A stretch of 64,000 nucleotides of DNA from Sphingopyxis soli (GTDB taxonomy: Bacteria; Pseudomonadota; Alphaproteobacteria; Sphingomonadales; Sphingomonadaceae): NCBI RefSeq assembly GCF_018682675.1, contig NZ_JAFMTR010000102.1:1-64000 (forward strand). The letters run 5' to 3'. How positions within the stretch are numbered: the stretch's first letter is position 1; every line of letters begins with the position of its first letter. Below the pieces are notes generated by a model. The model worked only from the letters and a program-made list of their open reading frames with translations, ran no database searches and was not told the DNA's origin. Of this stretch, positions 6,959 through 15,633 are shown piece by piece. The translations under genes and the position numbers were made by a program.

Positions 6959-7815
6959 GCGGCTCGATCCTGATCCTCGCCGGGCGCCGGCCGGGCGCGG
7001 TCGACGCGCTGGCCGAGGCGCATGGCGTTCGCGACAAATGCCTCGTTCCGGTCGCGGGCCGCCCGATGATCGCGCATGTGCTCGACAGCGCGGCGCAGAC
7101 CAATGCCGCGCATATTTTCGTCTCGACGCATCATCAGACATTGCTGGATGAGCTTGCCGACGAGGTGGTCGAGCGACTGGGAGACCGGCTGACGATCGTG
7201 CCTGCGGCCGGCAATCTGGCGGCGTCGGTGCTGGCGGTTGCCGAGTTGGCCAAGTTTCCACTGTTCATCACCACAGCCGACAATTGCCTGCTGACCCCCG
7301 CGACGATCGCCGAGATCGGTGCCGAGGCAGCGCGGCTCGGCGTCGGCGCGGGGGTTGCGCTCGCACGGCGCGAGGATGTGCTCGCGGTTCATCCGGAGGG
7401 GCAGCGGCGCTTCTATGAATTTTCCGACGTCGCGGTGTCGAATTGCAACGCCTATTGGATCGGCGACCGGCCGGCACTGCGGGCGGTGGAAGCATTTCGC
7501 GGCGGCGGGCAGTTCGTGAAGAAGCCGATGCGCATCATCCGCGCGTTCGGCCTTGTCAACCTGCTGCGCTTTCGCTTTGGGCTCGGGCCGATCCACCATA
7601 TCTTCCAGCGCATCTCGCGCCACCTGCAAGTCGACATCGCCCCGCTGCTGGTGAGCAACGGGGCGACGGCGATCGATGTCGACAACGAGCGGTCGCTGCG
7701 CGTGACCGAGGCGCTGATGAAGCGCCCCGATATGGTCAATCCGCGACCCAGTTGCCGTGAAACCCCGGCGGAACGCGGTGCGGCAGGTGAACCACAGCTT
7801 GCGGTGACCCGGTAA
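6955..7815 (+). CDS. MobA-like nucleotidyltransferase
   Basis: A 286-residue NTP-transferase-fold protein. The N-terminal LILAGRRPG at residues 6-14 and KCLVPVAGRPMIAHVL are the nucleotide-binding signature of the MobA/IspD/GlmU superfamily, and TTADN (residues 106-110, Asp109) is the metal-binding motif. It would transfer a nucleotidyl group from an NTP to a phosphorylated acceptor. The start overlaps the ATP-grasp stop (ATGA). The C-terminal roughly 27 residues are encoded antisense to the end of the carotenoid oxygenase gene (80-nt convergent overlap) and look non-native, suggesting loss of an earlier stop codon. The acceptor is unknown; standard molybdenum-cofactor or isoprenoid roles are not supported by the neighbours. 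Confidence 0.78.
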   Translation: MSGSILILAGRRPGAVDALAEAHGVRDKCLVPVAGRPMIAHVLDSAAQTNAAHIFVSTHHQTLLDELADEVVERLGDRLTIVPAAGNLAASVLAVAELAKFPLFITTADNCLLTPATIAEIGAEAARLGVGAGVALARREDVLAVHPEGQRRFYEFSDVAVSNCNAYWIGDRPALRAVEAFRGGGQFVKKPMRIIRAFGLVNLLRFRFGLGPIHHIFQRISRHLQVDIAPLLVSNGATAIDVDNERSLRVTEALMKRPDMVNPRPSCRETPAERGAAGEPQLAVTR

Positions 7816-9178
7816 AATCGTCGGCGTTCAGGATGACGAGATCGGTGGTCTCGTCGTTCATATCGACGACGAGGCCAATCAGCCAGCCGTCATCCTCAGC
7901 GCCCTGTTCGCTGCGCGGGACGAAGACGAATTCGCCGGGATGCCGACCGGGACCGAAGTCGTGCGCGTCGGTGGTGCCCGTGCCGAGATCGTGGCGGAAC
8001 AACCGTGTATCGGCGAGCTGCCATTCCGACTTGGCCGCCTCGGGAATCGCGACCGTATAGATATAGCGATAGGGCTTGGTGGTCAGCCGTTCGTCGTAAC
8101 GCGGGAATTCCTGCGCATGGTCATGGATGACGGCGCGGACCGAGGTGCGGGCGGCGGGGTCGAGCGTCCAGCGCTCCATCCGCGCCTTCCGGCTGTCGGG
8201 GCCGCGCGTCGATTCGGCGAACATCGTCTCGTGTGCGACGACGTCTACGATCACCTTGCCGTCGGCGGTCTCGAACGCGTTGGCGGGGTGGAAGACATAG
8301 CAGGGCTCGACCGCGATCCAGACGATGTCGTCCGCGCTGCCTTTCCTGGGGAGAAGGCCGACGCGCGCGGGATGCTTCTCGTTCCATGCGTAGGGGAAGC
8401 TATGGCCCGCGAGCAGGCGCTTCATCGAAAAGGTGACGGGCAGGTCGAGGACGAGCACGTAATTTTCGGTGATCGCGCAGTCGTGGATCGACGGGCCGTC
8501 GCTGACCGGGATCGGAAGCTCGCGGATCACCTGTGCCTCGGTGTCGACGACGACGTGCCAGACGGTGTTGAAGTCGTCGCCCTTGTAGGTGATCGAGTGC
8601 ATCTCGCCAGTGAAGGGGTCGAGGTGCGGGTGCGCGGTGTAGGGGCCCTTCAACGTGCCGTCGAACGGGTTGTGCGCGATCGTGTCGAGCTCATAGCCGA
8701 GTTCGACCGGCTTGCCCCCGGCCTCGACGATCGCAAAGGTGCGGCCATCGATGCCGATGACATTGGTGTTCGGCGCGTCGTTGCGTTCGGCGCGGGGGCC
8801 GGGGGGAATGTCTTCGCCAAGCAGTTCGCACGCCTCGGCGCCGCGGACCCAGCGGTTGCGATACCAGTCGGCCTTGCCGCCTTCGATGCGGATGCCGTGA
8901 ACCATGCCCGCGCCGGTGAACCAGTGATAGCTGGCGGGGTCTGGGGCGAGCGCCGGGTTCGGGCCGTTGCGGAGGTAGCGGCCGGCGAGGGCGGCGGGGA
9001 TCTCGCCGTCGACGCGCAGTTCCTCGAGCGTGAACTCCTCGGTCATCGGGGTGTGGATGCCGGTGAGATAGGGGTGGGCGTCGGCAGGGGTGGGGAGGCG
9101 CTTGCGGTTGAAGTCGGCGACGGCGCCGATGCCCTTCTTCACGGCGCCGCGGATCAGGCTTTCTACGTTGCTCGCCAT
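7736..9178 (-). CDS. Carotenoid cleavage oxygenase family protein
   Basis: A 480-residue member of the RPE65/NCED carotenoid oxygenase family, non-haem Fe(II) enzymes that cleave conjugated or styryl C=C bonds with O2. The four iron-binding histidines are visible at His183 (TAHPHLDP), His232 (IHDCA), His297 (VFHPAN) and His474 (GFHGNW near the C-terminus). The family motifs YLRNGPNP and GDDFNTVWH-like glycine-rich turns are present. Length is normal for the family. In sphingomonads such enzymes also act on lignin-derived stilbenes, so the substrate may be a carotenoid or an aromatic alkene. A TetR regulator is divergent 85 nt upstream and is the likely controller. The 3' end overlaps the nucleotidyltransferase gene by 80 nt. 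Confidence 0.92.
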   Translation of the reverse strand: MASNVESLIRGAVKKGIGAVADFNRKRLPTPADAHPYLTGIHTPMTEEFTLEELRVDGEIPAALAGRYLRNGPNPALAPDPASYHWFTGAGMVHGIRIEGGKADWYRNRWVRGAEACELLGEDIPPGPRAERNDAPNTNVIGIDGRTFAIVEAGGKPVELGYELDTIAHNPFDGTLKGPYTAHPHLDPFTGEMHSITYKGDDFNTVWHVVVDTEAQVIRELPIPVSDGPSIHDCAITENYVLVLDLPVTFSMKRLLAGHSFPYAWNEKHPARVGLLPRKGSADDIVWIAVEPCYVFHPANAFETADGKVIVDVVAHETMFAESTRGPDSRKARMERWTLDPAARTSVRAVIHDHAQEFPRYDERLTTKPYRYIYTVAIPEAAKSEWQLADTRLFRHDLGTGTTDAHDFGPGRHPGEFVFVPRSEQGAEDDGWLIGLVVDMNDETTDLVILNADDFTGSPQAVVHLPHRVPPGFHGNWVAD

Positions 9179-9263
9179 ATCGATGCTCCTTAAGTGGAAG
9201 GTGACGAAAGTGCCGCGCGGCGTGGGGGTTGTGCGGGCGACTCGGAATGTTTACGGTGGCAAC

Positions 9264-9878
9264 ATGACCGAACAAGATAACAGTGTCAACATGGAAAATG
9301 CCGGCGGGAAATCTTCGGGCGCCTATCATCATGGCGACTTGCGCGCGGCGGTGATCGCGGCGGGGCTGAAGCGGCTGGAGGAAGGCGACGGCGCCGAACT
9401 CAGCCTGCGCGCGCTGGCGCGCGACGTCGGGGTGAGCGCGACTGCGCTCTACCGCCATTTTCCCGACAAGGAGGCGCTGCTCGACGCGCTGGCCGACGAG
9501 GGGCTGCGCCGGCTCGGCGCGCTGCAGGCGCAGGCGTGGCTGCGCGTCGGCGGCGGCCGCACCGGCTTCCTGGCGATCGGCGTCGCCTATGTCCGCTTCG
9601 CGCACGACGAGCCCGCGGTGTTCCGCCTGAGCTTCACGCGCCAGATGCCCGAACGCCATCAGCAAAAGGGAAGCGACGGCGGCGATGTCGCCTATGGCCT
9701 GCTCCGCGCCGGCGTCCAGCAATCGCTGCCCCATCTGGAAGAAAAGGTCGATGTCGCGGCGCTGCACGCCTGGTCGCTGGTCCACGGCCTGGCGATGCTG
9801 GTGCTTGACCGCCGCATCGAATGGGACGAGGCGATGGTCGAGCAGGTGGTCGGAATGACCTTTGGCGGGGTCGACTGA
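9264..9878 (+). CDS. TetR/AcrR-family transcriptional regulator
   Basis: A 204-residue regulator. The N-terminal helix-turn-helix at about residues 45-66 (LSLRALARDVGVSATALYRHF, shown in part) is a clear TetR domain, and residues 80-204 form a TetR ligand-binding C-terminal domain of the WHG type. The start at 9264 was chosen because the domain needs this N-terminus and because a longer in-frame reading would run into the divergent oxygenase gene. There is only a weak ribosome-binding site (ACGGTGGC). Its position, divergent from the carotenoid oxygenase, suggests that it controls that gene in response to the oxygenase substrate or product (inference). Confidence 0.9.
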   Translation: MTEQDNSVNMENAGGKSSGAYHHGDLRAAVIAAGLKRLEEGDGAELSLRALARDVGVSATALYRHFPDKEALLDALADEGLRRLGALQAQAWLRVGGGRTGFLAIGVAYVRFAHDEPAVFRLSFTRQMPERHQQKGSDGGDVAYGLLRAGVQQSLPHLEEKVDVAALHAWSLVHGLAMLVLDRRIEWDEAMVEQVVGMTFGGVD

Positions 9879-9979
9879 CGCCGCGATCCAGCCTGCCGGG
9901 GGGAGCTATGGCGGCGAAATGCTACAAATCGGGGAAAATCTTAGCGCTTTATTTGCCAGCGTCGACCTAGGGTAATCGC

Positions 9980-11776
9980 ATGACGCGGTCGCACTCCCCC
10001 CGAGTCGAAGCGGCGGTTTGGTCGCTGGCCACGGCGTTCGGCTATTTCGTGCTGGCCGCCGTGTCGCTCCATGCCACCAAGGGGGCCGACAACATCGCCG
10101 CGGTCTGGCCGCCGAGCGGCTACATGCTGGCGCTGCTGTTGCTGATGCCCGCCCATGCCCGCCTCGCGTCGCTCGTCGGCATGGCGGCGGCAAGCGTGGC
10201 CGCGAACATGCTGGGCGGATCGAGCCTTGCCCTGTCGGCCGCCTTCACCGTCGCCAACGGCTGCGAGGCCTGTACCGCGCTCTGGCTGATCCGCCGCCGC
10301 GAAGCCGGCGAACTGTCGTTCATGGTCCCGCGCTCCTTCGCCAATTTCTGCGTCGCCGCGCTGTCGGCAAGCGCGCTCAGCGCCTCGATCGCCACGGCGC
10401 TCGTCGGCGCCGCTCTGGGCGGGCGCAGCCTCGACTTCTTCCTGTCGTGGCTGACGACGGTCGCGCTCGGCATCCTGATCGTGACGCCGCCGATCGTGAC
10501 GCTGGCGCGGCTGATCGGCTCGAAGGCGCTGGAGCACGCCCCCGCGCGGATGAAGGGCGAGGCGGTGCTGATCCTGACCGCCACCGCCGCGGTCACCGCA
10601 GCCGCCTTTTCGCAGGCGCATTTCCCCTCGACCTTCCTGCCGTGTATCGCGGTGGTCGCCGCCGCCTATCGCCTTGGCCCGTTCGGCGCCGCGACCGCGA
10701 TGCTGATCGTGACGATCATCACCTCGCTGTTGACCGGCCAGGGGATGGGACCGGTGGCCGCGATCGAGGCCGACCGGACGACGCGCGTCCTGTTCCTGCA
10801 ATTCTACCTGCTCGCGATGCTGTTCACGACGCTGCCGCTCGCCGCGCTGCTCGTCGCCCAGCGGCGGCTGGCTAGGCGGCTCGAACAGAGCAATCGGTCC
10901 TTGTTGCAGGCCGAAGCCGCGGCGCTCGTCGGCCATTGGCGCGTCGACCTGGTGCGCTGGACGATCGAATGGTCCGACCAGACCTATCGCATCCACGGGC
11001 TCGCCCCCGGCACGCCGGTCGACGTCGAATACAGCATGGAGCAATATCTGCCCGAGGACCGGGAAATCGCGCAAGGCATCTTGCGCGAGGCGGTGAAAAC
11101 CGGTCAGCCCTTCGAATATCAGGGAAGGCTGCGGCGCGCCGACGGCGAGGTCAGGCACGTCAAGTCGCACGGGCTGATCGAGACGGGGCGGGGCGGCAAG
11201 CCCGTCGGCATCTTCGGAACGCTGCAGGACGTCACCGAGACGGTCGAGAATGCCCGCATCCTCGAAGCCGCGCGGAACGCGGCCGAGCGTGTCGCCAACA
11301 CCGACATGATGACCGGCCTGCCGAACCGGCGCCACACGCTGGCCTTCCTGGAAAAAGCGATGGTTGGCGCGCGCGACCATGGCGCGCCGCTGGCGGTCGC
11401 GATCTTCGACATCGACCATTTCAAGCGCATCAATGACGAGTTCGGCCACGCGGTCGGCGACGAAGTGATCCGCCGCGTCGCACGCCGCGCCAAGGCGTCG
11501 CTGCGCGACGAGGACATGGTCGGGCGCTTCGGCGGCGAGGAGTTCGTCTGCGTCCTCCAGCGGTCGAGCGCGCAGGCGGCCGAACTGGTCGCCGAACGGC
11601 TGCGCAAGGCCATCGAGGCCGACGACAGCAGCGACGACCTGCCGCCCGCGACGGTCAGCATCGGGCTGGCGGTCTATGACGGCGAGCTGGACGCCGAGGA
11701 ATTGCTCCACCGCGCCGACCAGGCGCTCTATACGGCGAAGCGCGAGGGACGGAACCGGCTGCGCTTGGCGGCCTGA
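9980..11776 (+). CDS. Diguanylate cyclase with MASE1 sensor and PAS domain
   Basis: A 598-residue membrane signalling protein that makes cyclic di-GMP from two GTP. Residues 1-300 are a MASE1 sensory domain with about eight transmembrane helices (early motif AVWPPSGYMLALLL). Residues about 310-415 form a PAS domain of PAS_3 type (WSDQTYRIHGL, then RRADGEVRHVKSHG). Residues about 430-598 are GGDEF. The active-site motif GGEEF lies at 518-522, and the inhibitory RxxD site is kept as RDED (509-512), so feedback inhibition by c-di-GMP is expected. It is transcribed alone, with a weak AGGG ribosome-binding site before the ATG. It is convergent with the LysR gene, only 2 nt apart. Confidence 0.95.
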   Translation: MTRSHSPRVEAAVWSLATAFGYFVLAAVSLHATKGADNIAAVWPPSGYMLALLLLMPAHARLASLVGMAAASVAANMLGGSSLALSAAFTVANGCEACTALWLIRRREAGELSFMVPRSFANFCVAALSASALSASIATALVGAALGGRSLDFFLSWLTTVALGILIVTPPIVTLARLIGSKALEHAPARMKGEAVLILTATAAVTAAAFSQAHFPSTFLPCIAVVAAAYRLGPFGAATAMLIVTIITSLLTGQGMGPVAAIEADRTTRVLFLQFYLLAMLFTTLPLAALLVAQRRLARRLEQSNRSLLQAEAAALVGHWRVDLVRWTIEWSDQTYRIHGLAPGTPVDVEYSMEQYLPEDREIAQGILREAVKTGQPFEYQGRLRRADGEVRHVKSHGLIETGRGGKPVGIFGTLQDVTETVENARILEAARNAAERVANTDMMTGLPNRRHTLAFLEKAMVGARDHGAPLAVAIFDIDHFKRINDEFGHAVGDEVIRRVARRAKASLRDEDMVGRFGGEEFVCVLQRSSAQAAELVAERLRKAIEADDSSDDLPPATVSIGLAVYDGELDAEELLHRADQALYTAKREGRNRLRLAA

Positions 11777-11778
11777 TC

Positions 11779-12699
11779 CTAATTGGAAGACACAACCTTT
11801 CGCACATGCGCGAGGCACGCTGCCGTCTCGCGCGCCACATCGGCGTTCAGCCACGCGACGATCTCGGGCGTTGGCCCTATGTCGGGCTCGAGCAGCGCGA
11901 AATCGAGATAGACGGGCGGCGCGATCGGGCGCACCGCGACGTTCAGCCGGTGGAACAGCGGAGCGCTGAACGGTTCGGCGATCGACACGCCCAGTCCCGC
12001 CTCGACGAAGGCATATAATATCTGCGAATGTTGCGTCTCCAACCGCCGCGACACCGGGATGCCTGAATCGTCGAGCGCGGCGTCGATCCCGTTCCACAGC
12101 GCGTCGGCCTCGTGCATCGGGCCGATGAACTCCTCGCCCGCCAGATCCGCCACCGCGAGTTGCGGCCGCGCCGCAAGCGGGTGGTTCGCGGGCAGGATGC
12201 AGACATATTCGGCGCGCGCGAGCAGCGTCGACCTGATGCCTTCGCGCCCCTGCACATCGACGCCGATGCCGAGGTCCGCCTGTCCCAGGAACACGCGCTC
12301 CTCGATCGCGCGCTGGCCCAGCGATTCGACCGTGATCTTGATCTCGGGATAGAGGATGCGAAAGCGCGCGATCACCGCGGGCAGCACCGACATCGCGATG
12401 GCGGCCAGCGCCGCGATGCGCACCGTGCCGACCGGGTGCGCGCGGATGCGCCGTGCCGCCTGGTCGAGCAGGTCGAGCCCCGCGTAGCTTCGCCGCACCG
12501 CTTCGTACAGCGCCTGCGCCTGGGCGGTCGGATGGACGCGCGCGCCGCGGCGGTCGAAGAGGCGGAACCCCACCGCCCGCTCCATGTCGGCGATCAGCCG
12601 GCTCACCGACGGCTGGCTGATGTTGAGCATCGTCGCGGCGGCGGTGATGCCCCCGCTTATCATCACGGCGCGAAACGCCTCGACCTGTCTCATTCGCAT
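11779..12699 (-). CDS. LysR-family transcriptional regulator
   Basis: A 306-residue LysR-type regulator. The winged helix-turn-helix spans residues 4-63 (QVEAFRAVMISGGITAAA, then LNISQPSVSRLIADMER), and the substrate-binding domain follows from about residue 90. The start MRMRQVEAF was taken at 12699; the ATG two codons later is equally possible and no good ribosome-binding site decides between them. It is divergent from the phytanoyl-CoA dioxygenase-like gene, the classic arrangement for a LysR activator of the adjacent catabolic operon. The 102-nt spacer holds ATAGTATAGACGTAT (12704-12718), whose ATA-N9-TAT dyad fits a T-N11-A LysR box. Confidence 0.92.
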   Translation of the reverse strand: MRMRQVEAFRAVMISGGITAAATMLNISQPSVSRLIADMERAVGFRLFDRRGARVHPTAQAQALYEAVRRSYAGLDLLDQAARRIRAHPVGTVRIAALAAIAMSVLPAVIARFRILYPEIKITVESLGQRAIEERVFLGQADLGIGVDVQGREGIRSTLLARAEYVCILPANHPLAARPQLAVADLAGEEFIGPMHEADALWNGIDAALDDSGIPVSRRLETQHSQILYAFVEAGLGVSIAEPFSAPLFHRLNVAVRPIAPPVYLDFALLEPDIGPTPEIVAWLNADVARETAACLAHVRKVVSSN

Positions 12700-12801
12700 G
12701 AGCCATAGTATAGACGTATGGTTGATGGATGCAATTCGATTGGATGCGATGGCTGGTTGGGCGTATCGAGTCGCTATCGAATAAATCCGGGAGAGACGGA
12801 A

Positions 12802-13566
12802 ATGGATTATGCGGCCCAGCGCGAACAGTTTGCGACCGAAGGCTACGCGGTGTTCGAACGCATTCTCGAAGGCCCGCTGCTCGACCTGCTGCGCGAGGAA
12901 TGCGGCCGCGTCATCGCGCGCGAGGACGCGCGGCTCGACGCTTTGGGGGTCGAGGTCGACGGCATCAGCCACAAGGGCAAGCGCTATTTCGCCGGCGAAT
13001 GCCAGCGCAAGCAGCCCGACCTGAGGACGATGCTGTTCAGCGAAACGATGGCCGACATCTGCCGCGCGACCCTGGGCGACAACGCCTATTTCTTCTACGA
13101 CCAATATGTCGTGAAGGGCGCCAGCGAAGGCATGCCGTTCAGCTGGCACCAGGATTCGGGCTATGTCGTCGGCAACGGCGGCCCCGCCGATCACAAGCCG
13201 TACCTCACCTGTTGGTGCACGCTCGACGATACCACGGTGGCGAACGGCACCGTGCGCATCATGCCCTTTTCGCAAGCGCCCGAAACGCGCCACGGCATCG
13301 TCCCGCACGTCCGCCAACCGGGCAGCAATGACCTTGTCGGCTACACCGGCGACAAGGAGGGCGTCACGATCGAGGTTCCGGCGGGCAGCGTCGTCGCCTT
13401 CTCCAGCCTTGCGCTCCACGCGACCGGATCGAATTCGACCCCGAACATGCGCCGCGTCTATCTGGCGCAATATTCGCCCGAACCGATCCTGAACCCCGGC
13501 ACCAACCACCTTCGCCGCAACGCCATCGCCTTTCTGCGCGGCGGCAGCCAGGTGACCTTCAACTGA
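12802..13566 (+). CDS. Phytanoyl-CoA dioxygenase (PhyH) family protein
   Basis: A 254-residue Fe(II)/2-oxoglutarate-dependent oxygenase of the PhyH family. The metal triad is seen as His116-x-Asp118 in SWHQDSGY and His206 in LALHATGSN; the arginine of MRRVYLAQY probably binds 2-oxoglutarate. Such enzymes hydroxylate acyl-CoAs or small molecules. ATG 12802 follows GGGAGAGACGGA, a good ribosome-binding site, whereas the longer in-frame start at 12718 lies in the LysR control region. It is the first gene of a run with an FMN reductase and, farther on, two acyl-CoA dehydrogenases, pointing to degradation of an acyl or alicyclic compound. Confidence 0.9.
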   Translation: MDYAAQREQFATEGYAVFERILEGPLLDLLREECGRVIAREDARLDALGVEVDGISHKGKRYFAGECQRKQPDLRTMLFSETMADICRATLGDNAYFFYDQYVVKGASEGMPFSWHQDSGYVVGNGGPADHKPYLTCWCTLDDTTVANGTVRIMPFSQAPETRHGIVPHVRQPGSNDLVGYTGDKEGVTIEVPAGSVVAFSSLALHATGSNSTPNMRRVYLAQYSPEPILNPGTNHLRRNAIAFLRGGSQVTFN

Positions 13567-13577
13567 GCGAGAGCATC

Positions 13578-14207
13578 ATGATCGATCGTCCCGTTTCGAC
13601 CCGCCGTCCGCGCATCGTCGCGCTGGGGGGCAATGCCACGACCGGCGGTTCGGCAGAGCGGCTGCTCCGCCACGCGCTTGCGCGCTGCGAGGCGCAGGGT
13701 GCCGATACGATGCTGTTCGCGGGCGAAGCGATCGACCTGCCGCTCTATGCCCCGCACCATAGCGAGCGGTGCGCGAGGGCCAAGGCGCTGACCGGCGCGC
13801 TGCGCGATGCCGAGGGGATCATCGTCGCCTCGCCCGCCTATCACGGCACCGTGTCGGGCGTGGTCAAGAATGCGCTCGACTATGCGCAGGATCTTGTCTC
13901 CGACGCGCAGCCCTATTTCGATGGCCGTGCCGTCGGGCTGGTCGCGGTCGCGGGGGGTTGGCAGGCAGCGGGAAGCACGCTCGCGACCTTGCGTTCGATC
14001 ACCCATGCGCTGCGCGGCTGGCCGACCCCGATGGCGGTCACCGCGAACAGCAGCCAGCCGCTGTTCGATCCCGACGGGCTGCTCACCGACCGGGGCATCG
14101 CGGCGCAGATCGACATCATGACGAGCCAGGTGATGACGTTCGCGCGGATGAAGGCGGCTTACGATGCGGCCGGGACGGAGCGACAGCCGCAGGTTCAGCC
14201 GGCTTAG
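13578..14207 (+). CDS. NADPH-dependent FMN reductase family protein
   Basis: A 209-residue flavodoxin-fold reductase. The segment IVALGGNATTGGSAERLLRHAL at the start is the FMN phosphate-binding loop region, and SPAYHGTVSGVVKNALDY is the hallmark of the NADPH-dependent FMN reductase/SsuE-like family. It would supply reduced flavin or reduce a quinone-like substrate. It starts 11 nt after the PhyH-like gene and is surely in the same operon. The last roughly 15 residues are low-complexity. Confidence 0.9.
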   Translation: MIDRPVSTRRPRIVALGGNATTGGSAERLLRHALARCEAQGADTMLFAGEAIDLPLYAPHHSERCARAKALTGALRDAEGIIVASPAYHGTVSGVVKNALDYAQDLVSDAQPYFDGRAVGLVAVAGGWQAAGSTLATLRSITHALRGWPTPMAVTANSSQPLFDPDGLLTDRGIAAQIDIMTSQVMTFARMKAAYDAAGTERQPQVQPA

Positions 14208-14493
14208 GCGGTATCGACATTCAGCCCATGGCGGCCTGCGACTGGCGATGTGCCGCGCGTCCGGTGCTCATGTACAGGGGGCAGGGCGTATCGCTTGCCC
14301 GTTCGCGGCGCCGCGACGAAGCCGTTCCGGCGGTCCTCGGCGTCCCGGCCCTGACGAAGCGGTCGCCCGCCCTCTGCACGGTCGGGAGCGATTGACGGAC
14401 GAAATCGGTTGATCCCGAGGTGCGCGGCTGCAATGTGCCGCCAGCCGGGCGTACCGGCGGGACGATGCGGGAGGCGGGACGCTGTTCGACACA
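14208..14493. other. Spacer between FMN reductase and acyl-CoA dehydrogenase genes
   Basis: I see no convincing gene in these 286 nt. Short open frames on both strands have no recognisable domain or ribosome-binding site. A purine-rich GGGAGGCGGGA near 14469-14479 precedes the next gene and may act in its translation. A separate promoter for the acyl-CoA dehydrogenases could lie here. Confidence 0.5.
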
Positions 14494-15633
14494 TTGACCC
14501 TGGCGGCGTTGCCGCCCGAAGACGAAGCGATCCGTCCCGCGATCCGCGCGCTCGTCGCCGAGGCGGTCGCGGCGCTGCCCGACGATCGCCGCGCCCGGTC
14601 GTGGGCTGGGTTCGATGCCGCGTTCAGCCGGCGGCTGGGCGAGGCCGGCTTTCTGGGGCTGACCCTCCCCAAGCGCTATGGCGGGCACGAGCGCGGACCC
14701 TTCGCGCGCTTTGTGGTCGTCGAGGAGCTTTTGTCGGCAGGGGCGCCGGTCGCGGCGCACTGGATCGCCGACCGGCAGAGCGCGCCGCTGATCCTCAATT
14801 TCGGGACCGAGGAGCAGCGGCAATCCTATATCCCGCGCATCTGCCGCGGCGAGCTGTTCTTCTGCATCGGGATGAGCGAGCCGGGGTCGGGATCCGACCT
14901 CGCCAGCGTCCGCACCCGCGCGACGCGGACCGAGACCGGCTGGCGCGTGAACGGGCAGAAAATCTGGACCACCAACGCGATGCACAGCGACTATATGATC
15001 GCGCTGCTCCGCACCTCGGGCAGCAGCGACGACCGGCACATCGGGCTGTCGCAGCTGATCATCGACCTGAAGGCGCCCGGCGTCACCGTGCGGCCGATCG
15101 TCGATCTGGCCGGCGACGCGCATTTTGCCGAGGTGTTCTTTGAGGATGTCGACCTTCCCGCCGAGGCGCTGATCGGCCAGGAGGGCGAGGGCTGGAAGCA
15201 GGTGACCGCCGAACTGGCGTTCGAACGCAGCGGGCCCGAGCGCATCTATTCGAGCGTCGTGCTGCTCGATGCGTGGATCCGCCACCTGCGCGGCGTCGGA
15301 CGCGGCGACACCGCGACGCTCGATCTGGTCGGCGATTTCACCGCGCGGCTTGGCGTGCTGCGCGCGATGTCGATCGCCTGCACCGCCCGCCTCGCCGCGG
15401 GAGAGAGCCCGGTCGTCGAGGCATCGCTGGTGAAGGACCTGGGCACCAGTTTCGAACAGGAGCTGCCGGTGGCGATCGGCGCCGACCTTGCCGCGTGGCC
15501 GGACGAGGCCGTCGATGCCGAGCTCTACCGGACGCTGCTCTACGTCACCCACCTCGCGCCCAGCTTTTCGCTGCGCGGCGGGACGCGGGAAATCCTGCGC
15601 GGCATCGTCGCGCGCGGCATGGGGCTACGCTGA
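14494..15633 (+). CDS. Acyl-CoA dehydrogenase (first of a pair)
   Basis: A protein of about 379 residues with the full acyl-CoA dehydrogenase fold, oxidising an acyl-CoA at the alpha-beta bond with FAD. Visible motifs are GFLGLTLPKRYGG (N-terminal helical domain), FCIGMSEPGSGSDLAS and WRVNGQKIWTTNA (FAD and substrate site), and LRGGTREILRGIVARGMG at the C-terminus. The start is uncertain: no ATG or GTG lies in frame, so TTG 14494 or CTG 14482 (8 nt after GGAGG) must be used. The stop overlaps the start of a second acyl-CoA dehydrogenase (TGATG), suggesting a heteromeric enzyme as in steroid-degrading FadE pairs (inference). Confidence 0.88.
   Translation: MTLAALPPEDEAIRPAIRALVAEAVAALPDDRRARSWAGFDAAFSRRLGEAGFLGLTLPKRYGGHERGPFARFVVVEELLSAGAPVAAHWIADRQSAPLILNFGTEEQRQSYIPRICRGELFFCIGMSEPGSGSDLASVRTRATRTETGWRVNGQKIWTTNAMHSDYMIALLRTSGSSDDRHIGLSQLIIDLKAPGVTVRPIVDLAGDAHFAEVFFEDVDLPAEALIGQEGEGWKQVTAELAFERSGPERIYSSVVLLDAWIRHLRGVGRGDTATLDLVGDFTARLGVLRAMSIACTARLAAGESPVVEASLVKDLGTSFEQELPVAIGADLAAWPDEAVDAELYRTLLYVTHLAPSFSLRGGTREILRGIVARGMGLR

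Noticed and set aside
9941-12706. 921-codon minus-strand open frame
   Set aside because: Antisense to the diguanylate cyclase and out of frame with the LysR gene; Arg/Gly/Asp/Gln-rich translation with no domain.
14208-14493. Possible small gene or regulator fragment
   Set aside because: Open frames on both strands lack ribosome-binding sites and recognisable domains. One minus-strand frame contains HIAAAHLGI, reminiscent of a LuxR helix, but nothing around it supports this.
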